Shown here piece after piece: positions 16,889-24,798 of a DNA stretch of 27,591 nucleotides. Location of the stretch: positions 1 through 27,591 of the forward strand of contig NZ_DIXC01000055.1 in assembly GCF_002435945.1 (NCBI RefSeq). Direction: 5' to 3'. The notes under the pieces are model-generated. The model had not been told where the DNA came from and did no database searches. It was given only the letters and a program-made list of their open reading frames with translations. Origin of the DNA: Mesotoga sp. UBA6090 (GTDB lineage Bacteria; Thermotogota; Thermotogae; Petrotogales; Kosmotogaceae). Position numbers and translations under genes: made by a program. Each line of letters opens with the position of its first letter. The first letter of the stretch is position 1.

Positions 16889-17731
16889 TCATCTTATCCC
16901 GGCTCTCAGAGTGAAACCGCGCATCATCTTCTCCTGTGCGGTGAAGTATAGAATAATGAGCGGGAGGGCAGTGAGCGTAGAAGCGGCCATCAACAGATTC
17001 CAGTTAGTTGAATACTGCTGCTGGAAACCACGCAATCCAATTGCCAGCGTCCACATCGACGGATCGTGAAGATAAATCAGTGGGCCGAAGAAATCGTTCC
17101 ATGTGAAAACTACGGTAAACAGTGCCACAGTGAAGAGAGCCGGTTTCGAAAGAGGAAGCACTATCCTTGTGAAGATTCGCAACTCAGACGCTCCGTCAAT
17201 CCTGGCCGACTCCATAAGCTCGTCGGGAATCGAGATGAAAAACTGCCTCAGGAGGAAGATGTTGAAGGCACCTCCTCCACAGAAGGCCGGTACGATCAGG
17301 GGCAGATAGGTATTAATCCATCCGAGCTGGGTGAAAAGAATATACACGGGAATTATCAGGACTTGCCCGGGGATGAACATGGTAGCGATAGTGATGTAGA
17401 AGAGCAGGTTTCTGCCCCTCCACTGCAGCTTTGAAAAGCTGTAGGCCACCAAGGAGGCAGTGACAGTGTTTCCCAGAACGTTCATCACGGTCAGAAAGAC
17501 AGTATTGAAGAAGTATCTGAAAAAGGGGAAACTTTCAATTGCCTTGCCATAGTTCCCCCACTGCGGCGGGCGTGGGAACCACTGCATCGGTATCGACATT
17601 ATCTGAGAATCCGGCTTCAGTGAGGTGGAAACCATCCAGAAAAGCGGAATCAGATAAACCACGCTGAAAAAGGCGAGTACCCCGTATATAGTGACAGATC
17701 TTATTGATTTCGCTCTATTCAGGCTTCTCAT
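16889..17731 (-). CDS. ABC importer permease, MalG/UgpE type
   Basis: A 280-aa membrane protein with about six hydrophobic segments, the first around YGVLAFFSVVYLIPLFWM followed by VSTSLKP. The coupling loop DELMESARIDGASELRIF is followed by RIVLPLSKPALFT. I chose ATG 17731, which has GAGGGTGA 6 bases upstream. A TTG at 17737 would sit directly on that site. The gene lies 12 bases after the other permease's stop. It pairs with the gene at 17744-18631 to import the ligand of the binding protein at 18713-19972, presumably a mannoside. No ATPase gene is present in the operon. Confidence 0.92.
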   Translation of the reverse strand: MRSLNRAKSIRSVTIYGVLAFFSVVYLIPLFWMVSTSLKPDSQIMSIPMQWFPRPPQWGNYGKAIESFPFFRYFFNTVFLTVMNVLGNTVTASLVAYSFSKLQWRGRNLLFYITIATMFIPGQVLIIPVYILFTQLGWINTYLPLIVPAFCGGGAFNIFLLRQFFISIPDELMESARIDGASELRIFTRIVLPLSKPALFTVALFTVVFTWNDFFGPLIYLHDPSMWTLAIGLRGFQQQYSTNWNLLMAASTLTALPLIILYFTAQEKMMRGFTLRAGIR

Positions 17732-17743
17732 AATCAATCACCC

Positions 17744-18631
17744 TCAGTAATCCATCCATCTTCTGGATATTCTGAAGAGAAGGATCGTCATAGGGACGAG
17801 TATCATGAACATCACCCAGGACATCGCCGAAGCGTAGCCCATCCTGACATCTTTGAAGGCGAGAAGATAAATCTTCAGATTCACGAAAGTCGTTGATTCC
17901 AGGGGACCGCCGGCAGTCATTATGTAGGATTCTGCGAATACCTGGGAGGCAGCTATGAGCCCAGTCACGACGTTAAAGAAGATCACGGGCATGATCATGG
18001 GAACTGTGATACGCCAGAACATCTGCAGCCTGTTGGCCCCATCCAGTTCGGCGGCTTCGTAAAGATACTCGGGAACATCCTGGAGACCGGCCAGAAAGAT
18101 GACTATAATGCCTCCTATGCCCCATATACTCATGAGAATCAACGCGGGTTTCGACCATTGTGGAGAGTTCAACCAGAGAGGACCTTTGATCCCTATGAAT
18201 CCTAGTATCTGGTTTATAAGGCCGCTTCTGGGATTGAACATCATCATCCAGAGAAACATTACCGGAATCGATGGAAGAACTACTGGAAGGAAATAAATGG
18301 TTCTGAATATGCGCATTCCCTTCAATGCACTACTCAGGAGCAGGGCGAAGATCAGACCTATGAAAACTTTGAGAAAGACGGAACCGAACATGTAGTAGAA
18401 GGTATTACCCAGCGCCTTCCAGAAACCTGGATCGAGTGTGAAGAGAATCTTGTAATTCGTCAATCCAATCCATCGTGGAGCGTTTATCATGTCATAGCTG
18501 GTGAAGCTGAGAAAGAGAGTTGCCAGTATCGGAGCAAGAATGAATGTTGACAACCCTATCAACCAGGGCGCCGCGAAGAGATAACCGGCCAGATTCTTTC
18601 TTCTGAAATACTTGCTCCGTCTTCTTTTCAT
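17744..18631 (-). CDS. ABC importer permease, MalF/UgpA type
   Basis: A 295-aa membrane protein. A basic N-terminus (MKRRRSKYFRRKN) leads into the first segment LAGYLFAAPWLIGL, and the coupling loop is EYLYEAAELDGANRLQMF followed by WRITVPMIMP. I chose ATG 18631 because GGGAG lies about 11 bases upstream and the protein then starts like its relatives. A GTG at 18676 would add 15 residues but has no ribosome binding site and falls in the hairpin that follows the binding-protein gene. It functions with the gene at 16889-17731. Confidence 0.9.
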   Translation of the reverse strand: MKRRRSKYFRRKNLAGYLFAAPWLIGLSTFILAPILATLFLSFTSYDMINAPRWIGLTNYKILFTLDPGFWKALGNTFYYMFGSVFLKVFIGLIFALLLSSALKGMRIFRTIYFLPVVLPSIPVMFLWMMMFNPRSGLINQILGFIGIKGPLWLNSPQWSKPALILMSIWGIGGIIVIFLAGLQDVPEYLYEAAELDGANRLQMFWRITVPMIMPVIFFNVVTGLIAASQVFAESYIMTAGGPLESTTFVNLKIYLLAFKDVRMGYASAMSWVMFMILVPMTILLFRISRRWMDY

Positions 18632-18660
18632 GTTTTCAGGCTCTCCCTTCGGAAGAAATT

Positions 18661-18705
18661 GAAGGTAGCTGGACACGAGAAGACAGTTTCGGTCCGGCTA
18701 CCTTC
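18661..18705 (-). promoter_or_regulatory. intercistronic hairpin after the solute-binding protein gene
   Basis: On the transcribed strand GAAGGTAGC, one mismatch, then GGAC pairs with GTCC, the mismatch, then GCTACCTTC, enclosing a 17-base loop and followed by AATTTCTTCC. It starts 7 bases after the binding-protein stop. Its place equals that of the hairpin at 723-743 in the other importer operon, though the sequences differ. A role in raising binding-protein output by message protection or partial termination is inferred. Confidence 0.6.
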
Positions 18706-18712
18706 AGCATGC

Positions 18713-19972
18713 TCAGTGAGTCATCTTGTACTTCTGAATTTCTGCTTCAATCAGTTTCTGCGCATCGTTTAGAGCCTGCTCGGGTGTCTTTCGTCCGTAG
18801 ATGGCCTCTTCGGTCGCAACCTGCAGAGTCTCATACCAGAGTGGCGCCTCGAGAACGAAGGGTCTGAATTTCGTGAATTCGAGGGCCTCGACCTGCATCT
18901 TCCACTCCGGATTCTCAAGAAGGTCGGATTTGTAGGCGGCTCTTTTGTTGCCTATAAGAGAGGAAATGCTGTCAGCCAGCTTCAGCTGCACCTCATCGCT
19001 CAGCAGGTAAAGCGCGAACTCCACCGCTTCGACCCTGTTCTTCGTCCTTGACGAGAGCTCTAAAGAGAAGCCGTTGGACCAGGTTGCTTTCTGAACGGGA
19101 TATGGTATATGAACGATGCCGTAATCAAGATCCGGCGCGTAGGTTGCCAGATCGGCTATGAAATTGCCAACCTGGATTCCCATTCCCACCTTGCCGGCGA
19201 TGAAGGCATCCGCCGCTCCCCAGCCGAAGTTTGCACCGAATGCAAGAAGCTTCTCCAGACCCATCTTATCGATAAGTGCGACCCACTCTTCAAGAGCCTG
19301 AATGATTCCAGGGGTGTTGACAACTACATCGCCGTTTTCATTGATAAAACTCTCTCCCTTACCCCAGACGTACATCCAGAAGTAAGACTGCCCGTAGAGT
19401 GGATTGAACCCGATGACATCGTAATCGCCATTCTTGTCGACAACGTTGAGTTTCTCGGCATATGATAGGAGTTCTTCCCATGTTGTAGGCGGTTTTTCGG
19501 GATCGAGTCCCGCCTGTCTAAAGAGATCTTTGTTGTAGAAAAGCAGTCTTACATCTGTCTCGAGTGGAAGCGCGTAGATCCCGCCTTCATAAGAACACAT
19601 CTGCAGAGGGCCTTCGAAGAACACTTCGTCGGGGTCGAAACCGGCTGCCACCAAAAAGGGCCTTAAGTCAAGCAAAATGCCCGTAGAGGCTCTCATCCCG
19701 ACATTTCCCAGATCGTGAAGGAATACGTCCGGTTCCTGTTTGGCAGCCATCGCTACCCTGATTTTGTCCCAGTAGTCCCAGAAGGATATTGCGAGATCTT
19801 CGACCTCAATCATTCCTTTGTGAGTTTCATTAAACTCGGCGATGATCTCATCCATGACATCCTTTGATGGACCGGAAAGATACATGTGCCAGAACTTCAC
19901 CTTAGTGGGCGCTCCAAAAGCCAGTGTTACCAGTAGCGCGCTCAAAAAAACAATCAGAAATGCTTTCTTCAC
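18713..19972 (-). CDS. ABC importer solute-binding protein (family 1)
   Basis: A 419-aa extracellular solute-binding protein. Residues 1-20 (MKKAFLIVFLSALLVTLAFG) are a signal peptide without a lipobox cysteine, so it is probably a soluble periplasmic protein. The mature start APTKVKFWHMY, then FNETHKG, AAKQEPDVFLHD and the C-terminal EEAIYGRKTPEQALNDAQKLIEAE are standard for MalE-like sugar binders. The start is GTG at 19972 with GGGGAGGG about 7 bases upstream. It is the first gene of the minus-strand operon, just downstream of the operator region, and so the most directly controlled. The ligand is inferred to be a mannose-containing oligosaccharide or glycoside, from the three GH38-type genes in the same operon. 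Confidence 0.92.
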   Translation of the reverse strand: MKKAFLIVFLSALLVTLAFGAPTKVKFWHMYLSGPSKDVMDEIIAEFNETHKGMIEVEDLAISFWDYWDKIRVAMAAKQEPDVFLHDLGNVGMRASTGILLDLRPFLVAAGFDPDEVFFEGPLQMCSYEGGIYALPLETDVRLLFYNKDLFRQAGLDPEKPPTTWEELLSYAEKLNVVDKNGDYDVIGFNPLYGQSYFWMYVWGKGESFINENGDVVVNTPGIIQALEEWVALIDKMGLEKLLAFGANFGWGAADAFIAGKVGMGIQVGNFIADLATYAPDLDYGIVHIPYPVQKATWSNGFSLELSSRTKNRVEAVEFALYLLSDEVQLKLADSISSLIGNKRAAYKSDLLENPEWKMQVEALEFTKFRPFVLEAPLWYETLQVATEEAIYGRKTPEQALNDAQKLIEAEIQKYKMTH

Positions 19973-20050
19973 CTTAATCCCTCCCCGGAATAGGTTCGGT
20001 ACCCATGTTGCCCGACAAACTCTATCATTTCGAGACTTTCATATTCGAAT

Positions 20051-20080
20051 CCAGAAATCTGCCCTCTCGGTGATTTCTGG
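20051..20080 (-). promoter_or_regulatory. hairpin in the leader of the minus-strand operon
   Basis: A perfect 9-bp inverted repeat, CCAGAAATC (20051-20059) with GATTTCTGG (20072-20080), around a 12-base loop. If transcription starts near 20078, as the proposed promoter suggests, the hairpin would sit at the extreme 5' end of the message, about 80 bases before the start codon. It could stabilise the transcript or bind a protein. It matches no riboswitch that I recognise. Confidence 0.45.
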
Positions 20081-20084
20081 TAAA

Positions 20085-20113
20085 ATAATCGCGATTAACT
20101 GAGAATATTGCAA
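20085..20113 (-). promoter_or_regulatory. candidate promoter of the minus-strand operon
   Basis: Read on the minus strand, TTGCAA (20113-20108) and GATTAT (20090-20085) are separated by 17 bases. Each matches the sigma-70-type consensus at 4 of 6 positions. The -35 box lies inside the 18-bp palindrome, so a bound LacI-type protein would block polymerase directly. No equally good promoter was found for the plus-strand operon. TATAGT at 20168-20173 could be its -10, without a clear -35. Confidence 0.4.
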
Positions 20114-20124
20114 ACGTTTGCAAT
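20107..20124. promoter_or_regulatory. LacI-family operator, 18-bp perfect palindrome
   Basis: ATTGCAAACGTTTGCAAT is its own reverse complement over all 18 bases, with the central CG step typical of LacI/PurR/CcpA-type operators (compare the PurR site GCAAACGTTTGC). It lies between the divergent operons, 134 bases from the minus-strand GTG and 134 bases from the plus-strand ATG. The LacI-family gene at 13713-14699 is the obvious partner. I saw no second copy elsewhere in the window. Confidence 0.82.
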
Positions 20125-20258
20125 TTTCCTAGCTTATCGTTATTTATTCTAGACAGGACTTCTGTTGTATAGTATAGGCGTATACATTTTTTTATGGAGT
20201 TTCTTTTCAGTAATATATGCAATGGTTTGTAAAGAAGCTTGTCCTGAAGGAGGTATCT

Positions 20259-22118
20259 ATGGAGGATAGCCGTCTTGTCTTCTATTACAGCCACGAAAGT
20301 TGTCCGGCGAGGGCTGCCGCTCTTCCTGTGATTGCCTGGTTATGCAGGGAAAGAAAGATCGACTTCGACGGTTACTTTTCGGTGCGACCGAGTCTTGCCG
20401 GGATCGGGGACTACTTGCCATTTGCCGGCAACAGACATGAAGAGCAGCTTTACTTTCTGACCAATTTCTATGAAAAAATCCTGTACATCTCTATGAGCGA
20501 GGGCGAACAAGTACCTTTCGAGAGGTTTTTTAATGCAAGAAGATTCCCCGCTATAAGACACAGGTCCTCGGAACTTGTAGAGCTATATAGTGAGCTTTTC
20601 GAGCGCTTTGGAGAGATCTTTCCAAACGATGCGGTTGTCTACCCCTCGAGAGATATAGACTTTCCTCTGGAGGCAGTAGATCTTGGTTCTTTCAAGATCC
20701 CCGGCCGTTCAAGGATAGACACTTTCTTTTATCCTGAGATCTTCTACCGAAAGGCTCTAGGAATATACCTGGAAGCGCACGATCGCCAGTTTGAGAAGCT
20801 TCGCGAACTGGGAGTGAAGAAACTCTATCTTGCCTGCTGCGGAGAGTCTGCTACAGAGAGGTTTGAGCGGCTGGGATTCGAAGTCGAAACGATCGAAGAA
20901 CTGAATGACGGAGAGACGCTTCTCAGCCTGACCGACAGAATCGCCCGGCGCTGGATAGATAAGGGAAAGGGGATTGCCCTGGGCAATGATCCTATCACTC
21001 TCCGCTGGACAGCTAAGTATCTGCGAGAGGATATACTTCCCGTGGCCGCCCTAAAGAGCCTGCCAGACAGTGTGCCGGTAATTGCGGAATTGGCCGGAAA
21101 GACAGGGAACAACGTTGTCTGGGGGAGCCAGGTTTATGACGACGTGGTGATTTCCGAGCTGTCGAAGAAGGGGATCGTGCTGGTCCTGGCCCACGATGTT
21201 GAAATAGGAATGACCATAAGGGATAAGGTGAAGCTCCCGTCACTGTGGTTGAAAGAGGCGAAGGCGCCCTGGAAGGATGAGGTATCCGATGACTACCTGA
21301 AGCAGAAAATCAAGGATGGATGTCTTCCGATATCCTTTGTCAACTACGCTGCAGATCTCGGTCATCTTCCGGTTCTTCCACGTTATCTCGATCTTCATTC
21401 CATGGAGGGAATAAAGGATGGCATAGCCTTTCCGTCCAATTGGTGGGAATTTGCCGGTGAAACGCTTGAGCAGTTTTTCATTCCTCGCGATATGGGAGGG
21501 ATCTTTCCCTCCGGCGAGATCCTTCTGAGCAGTGCAGGCCTGGGCGTAGCGACAGAAGCAAAGGGCTATCTTCCGCGCGAGACTTACAGAGATTCCCTCT
21601 TGAAGGCCAGAAAGTCAATCGCCATGCACTGCGGTGAAGGAAATGTACCTGTGGGACACTACTCCTTTCAGGATGCCTGTCCGGGCTACAGGCACGGGAG
21701 CGCTGAGCCAGATTACACAGTTCTGGAGGAGGTGGGCTTCGAATACGCGATAAGCTATAAAGAGGAAGGGAAGTGGCCCCAGGTACTGTACGACAACGGC
21801 CGGCTGATAGTGTTGAATCAGCAGACAGAACACTGGAGCTTTGACCCGATGAACGATGTGAAGAAGTGGGAAAAGAGATTCAGCGGGGTCCATTCAGGTG
21901 TTTGGGCTATAATCGGCCTCGACTCGCCCTTCTGGGGAATGACGCCGTGTTATTTCGGAGAAGCCTCCAAAGGGCTGGATCTGACTATTCTTGAGAAGAC
22001 CATGAAGTACGTGATTTCCGGAGGTGAGAGCGGGCGCCTCTTCCTTCTGAAACCGCATGAGTTAGTAAGATACGTCAGGCTCTTAAGAAAAGACACCCGA
22101 AGGGAGTGCAACGAGTGA
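20259..22118 (+). CDS. uncharacterised 619-aa cytoplasmic protein
   Basis: I do not recognise this family. The start is well supported: AGGAGGT lies 4 bases before ATG 20259, and the 14 codons open upstream have no such site. There is no signal peptide or membrane segment. The first 30 residues include YYSHESCPARAAALPV with C15. The middle contains KKLYLACCGES, GIALGNDPITLRW and an alternating strand/helix pattern. Near the C-terminus are MHCGEGNVPVGHYSFQDACPG and a segment ending EEVGFEYAISYKEEGKWP, faintly like the tail of polysaccharide-deacetylase or GH57/38-type (beta/alpha)7 barrels. It leads the plus-strand operon opposite the operator, so it is probably co-regulated with mannoside use and may be an enzyme on the same substrate. 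No function is claimed. Confidence 0.9.
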   Translation: MEDSRLVFYYSHESCPARAAALPVIAWLCRERKIDFDGYFSVRPSLAGIGDYLPFAGNRHEEQLYFLTNFYEKILYISMSEGEQVPFERFFNARRFPAIRHRSSELVELYSELFERFGEIFPNDAVVYPSRDIDFPLEAVDLGSFKIPGRSRIDTFFYPEIFYRKALGIYLEAHDRQFEKLRELGVKKLYLACCGESATERFERLGFEVETIEELNDGETLLSLTDRIARRWIDKGKGIALGNDPITLRWTAKYLREDILPVAALKSLPDSVPVIAELAGKTGNNVVWGSQVYDDVVISELSKKGIVLVLAHDVEIGMTIRDKVKLPSLWLKEAKAPWKDEVSDDYLKQKIKDGCLPISFVNYAADLGHLPVLPRYLDLHSMEGIKDGIAFPSNWWEFAGETLEQFFIPRDMGGIFPSGEILLSSAGLGVATEAKGYLPRETYRDSLLKARKSIAMHCGEGNVPVGHYSFQDACPGYRHGSAEPDYTVLEEVGFEYAISYKEEGKWPQVLYDNGRLIVLNQQTEHWSFDPMNDVKKWEKRFSGVHSGVWAIIGLDSPFWGMTPCYFGEASKGLDLTILEKTMKYVISGGESGRLFLLKPHELVRYVRLLRKDTRRECNE

Positions 22119-23860
22119 AACCTCCAAAAGAATTCGCAGAAGCGGTGAATGTCTCCAAAGAGCCACACGTAGTTACAGTCCAGGGGATAGATAGTATAGT
22201 ACGGTCATTAGTTGAAAGGCGGAGAAAGCCGTCGGCCAGATCCAAAGTGGTAGCGGTCGACGGGTTTGCCGGTCTCGACTGGGAACGTCTCAGAAAAGAG
22301 GTTGAAGAGTCTGCCTGTCGAAACTCCCTTTCAGTTAAAATCTATGATTTCGACATTTGCAGAAGAGCGGACGAAAGGATAGACAGTCTATTAGAACGGT
22401 ATCTAGACAATGATAAGGTCTTCGGAAAGGTCTTCAGGCGGAGCATAGACAGTTTCTTTTCGAAGGAGAGGATAGCCAGCTTCAGGGAGCATATAACGCT
22501 GGAAAGAGAGTCAAGAAAGAGTGATCTGATTCTTGTAATAGGTTGGGGATGCGCTCTACGGGATATGAGGAATGAGTACGATTGTATCGTGTATTTCGAT
22601 CTTACGAGAGAAGAGGCCCTGAAGCGCTTCAAGAAAACCGGTGCAACTTTCGGGACTCAGAGCATAGGCCCCAAAAGACTGTACTACGTTGATTTTCCCG
22701 TTTCCGAGAAACACAGAAATGAGCTTCTCGAGACACTGAATTTATATGTTGATGCTAATTGCGAAGATAGCCCGACTATGCTGGCCACTGAAGACCTAAG
22801 AATAATTGCCCTTGAGGTCGCCTCGAAACCCTTCAGACTCAAACCGATATACGAGCCCGGTCCGTGGGGAGGACAATGGTTGAAGAAGGTTCGTCACCTG
22901 CCGCAGGATTGGCCTAACTGCGCCTGGAGTTACGAGGTCATAGCGCCTGAGATGTCGCTTCTGATAAAGAATCACGAGACCATGCTCGAACTCCCCTGGA
23001 GACTGTTCTTCCATCTCACCCACGAAAGCGTAATGGGCACATCCGACAGGAAACTGTTCGGCGGCGAGTTCCCGATCAGATTCGACTACCTGGACACGAT
23101 GGACGGCGGAGATCTTTCGATTCAAGTCCACCCTCCAACCGACTACATAAGGAGAAATTTCAACGAGAGGTACCACCAGGGGGAGATGTACTACATTGTC
23201 GACTGCAAGCCCGGCAAAAGGGTAAACCTCGGCCTGCAAGAAGGGGCAAGCCTCGACGAGTTCAGGAAGGCGGCAGAGATGGCCGAAAGGGAAGGCATCC
23301 CTTTCGACTACACCAAATTCGTGAACAGCGTTGCGGTACAAAAGCACGATATCTTAATGATCCCGCCTGGAACTGTCCACGGTTCCGGAGAAGGGCTTGT
23401 AGTTCTGGAGATCAGTTCAACCACTTACAGGTACACCTTCAAGATATACGACCATCTAAGGCCGGACCTCAACGGCGTCATGAGGCCGATTCACATAGAT
23501 CATGCCTTCAGAGTGATCAAACAACATAGACGGAGTGCCTGGGTTGAAAAAAACCTAGTACCAAAACCCGTCCTGAAGACCTGCGGCAAGGGCTGGCGAG
23601 AGTATCTGATCGCGTCGGGAAAGTCTTTCTTTCACCAGGTCTTCAGAGTTGAGATAGAGACTGAAGCATCATTCGAGCTTGAAGGCAGATTCCACATACT
23701 GACTCTCGTTGAAGGTGAGAGTGTGAAGCTAGTCTCGAACGGGAACGAGTTCGTGTTGAATTACTCCGAGACGGTCATTGTACCTGCAAGTACGGGACGC
23801 TACACGATGAGAGCCGGAGGCGAGGGGAAATGCATGGTTGTGAAGGCGCTGTTGAAGTGA
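22115..23860 (+). CDS. manA: kinase-like domain fused to class I mannose-6-phosphate isomerase
   Basis: A 581-aa two-domain protein. Residues about 240-450 and beyond hold a class I mannose-6-phosphate isomerase: PGPWGGQW, SIQVHPPTDY (zinc ligands Q337 and H339), GEMYYIVD (E357) and IPPGTVHGSGEG (H422), then the family ending YRYTFKIYDHLRP. Residues about 25-215 resemble a uridine-kinase-type P-loop fold (VVAVDGFAGLDW, IYFDLTREEA pattern), but the Walker A lacks the Gly-Lys-Ser/Thr, so nucleotide hydrolysis is doubtful. The GTG at 22115 overlaps the previous stop as GTGA, with AAGGGAG 8 bases upstream. A GTG at 22106 is too close to that site. It would convert mannose-6-phosphate to fructose-6-phosphate. 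The role of the N-terminal domain is unknown. Confidence 0.88.
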   Translation: MKPPKEFAEAVNVSKEPHVVTVQGIDSIVRSLVERRRKPSARSKVVAVDGFAGLDWERLRKEVEESACRNSLSVKIYDFDICRRADERIDSLLERYLDNDKVFGKVFRRSIDSFFSKERIASFREHITLERESRKSDLILVIGWGCALRDMRNEYDCIVYFDLTREEALKRFKKTGATFGTQSIGPKRLYYVDFPVSEKHRNELLETLNLYVDANCEDSPTMLATEDLRIIALEVASKPFRLKPIYEPGPWGGQWLKKVRHLPQDWPNCAWSYEVIAPEMSLLIKNHETMLELPWRLFFHLTHESVMGTSDRKLFGGEFPIRFDYLDTMDGGDLSIQVHPPTDYIRRNFNERYHQGEMYYIVDCKPGKRVNLGLQEGASLDEFRKAAEMAEREGIPFDYTKFVNSVAVQKHDILMIPPGTVHGSGEGLVVLEISSTTYRYTFKIYDHLRPDLNGVMRPIHIDHAFRVIKQHRRSAWVEKNLVPKPVLKTCGKGWREYLIASGKSFFHQVFRVEIETEASFELEGRFHILTLVEGESVKLVSNGNEFVLNYSETVIVPASTGRYTMRAGGEGKCMVVKALLK

Positions 23861-24798
23861 AGACCGGCGTGATTATCGCTCTGGACGTTGGCGGTACAAC
23901 CGTAAAGTCGGCTCTATGCAACGATTCAGGCGATTTGCTGACTGGAATAAGCACAACTCCCATTGATTCAAAGGCCTCAAAGGCCGCGATACTTGAGAGT
24001 TTCAACGAGATCGTGACGACACTGTCCAGAGCTGCAGCCACGGGCGGACTGCCGCTATCGGGTCTTGCACTTGCCTTTCCAGGACCTTTCGATTACGAAA
24101 GAGGCGTATGTCTCATAAAGGGAGTTGAAAAGTACGAAGCGCTTTACGGCATGAATCTGAAGAGCTTTTTTCGAAGCGAAGTACTGGCGGATGGATCGAT
24201 ACCGATCCTCTTCGATGCCGACTCTTGGGCCTTCGCCAGGGGCCAGTATCACAAAGGCGCCGCCAGAGGCGCCAAAAGATTCATAGGCTTGACAATCGGA
24301 ACTGGACTGGGCTCGGCTTTCATGGAAAGGGGGAGTATAGTAGAGAATGAAAGGGGAATTCCTCCCTACGGCTGGATAGGGAACCTTCCCTGCGGGAAAG
24401 GGATTCTGGATGATAGAGTCTCTCGAAGGGGTATCCTTGCCAGGTACGGAGAACTCACCGGAGGGACCCATGGCAGCCTTGACGTAGAGGATCTCTTCAA
24501 TCTGGCCGAGAGTGGCGACGGAAACTGTATCGAGGTCTTCCGCGAAACCGGGATCCTTCTAGCAACGGCGCTCGCTCCTTTCATCGAAGCCTTTCATCCC
24601 GACTGTATTGTTATGGGAGGGAAGATCTCAGGAGCGTTCAAGTACATGGCCCCAGCGCTCAACAGAAGGCTGGAAGAGCTCTTAGAGAAAGGGAACGTGC
24701 CCGAAATATTGAAAGCCACCGGTGCAGACAGCTGTACCCTCTCAGGAGTGGGGTTATACCTGGCAGAGAGATACTTGAAAGGGGGAAGAACATGCTAG
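23857..24798 (+). CDS. ROK-family sugar kinase, zinc motif lost
   Basis: A 313-aa ROK protein with the ATP-binding start IIALDVGGTTVKSA, AFPGPFDYERG, PILFDADSWAFARGQY (the Asp of FDAD is the likely catalytic base), LTIGTGLGSAF, and HPDCIVMGGKISG near the end. The usual sugar/zinc block (GEIGH followed by CxCGxxGCxE) is replaced by GWIGNLPCGKGILDD, so the zinc site is missing and sugar recognition must differ. I prefer the GTG at 23857, which overlaps the previous stop as GTGA and has GAAGG about 10 bases upstream. ATG 23830 has GAGGGG only 2 bases before it. In this locus it probably phosphorylates mannose, or a close relative, for the isomerase encoded just upstream. Confidence 0.85.
   Translation: MKTGVIIALDVGGTTVKSALCNDSGDLLTGISTTPIDSKASKAAILESFNEIVTTLSRAAATGGLPLSGLALAFPGPFDYERGVCLIKGVEKYEALYGMNLKSFFRSEVLADGSIPILFDADSWAFARGQYHKGAARGAKRFIGLTIGTGLGSAFMERGSIVENERGIPPYGWIGNLPCGKGILDDRVSRRGILARYGELTGGTHGSLDVEDLFNLAESGDGNCIEVFRETGILLATALAPFIEAFHPDCIVMGGKISGAFKYMAPALNRRLEELLEKGNVPEILKATGADSCTLSGVGLYLAERYLKGGRTC

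Noticed and set aside
18632..18676. GTG 18676 as the start of the first permease
   Set aside because: There is no ribosome binding site, the extra residues lie within the intercistronic hairpin, and ATG 18631 has a good site and a family-like N-terminus.
20087..20096. AATCGCGATT palindrome as a second operator
   Set aside because: It is only 10 bp, lacks the LacI-type half-site, and sits at the proposed -10 region, where it could be chance.
22796..23347. A 183-codon minus-strand open frame inside the isomerase gene
   Set aside because: The plus-strand frame carries the zinc-site motifs of ManA. The antisense frame is a by-product of codon bias.
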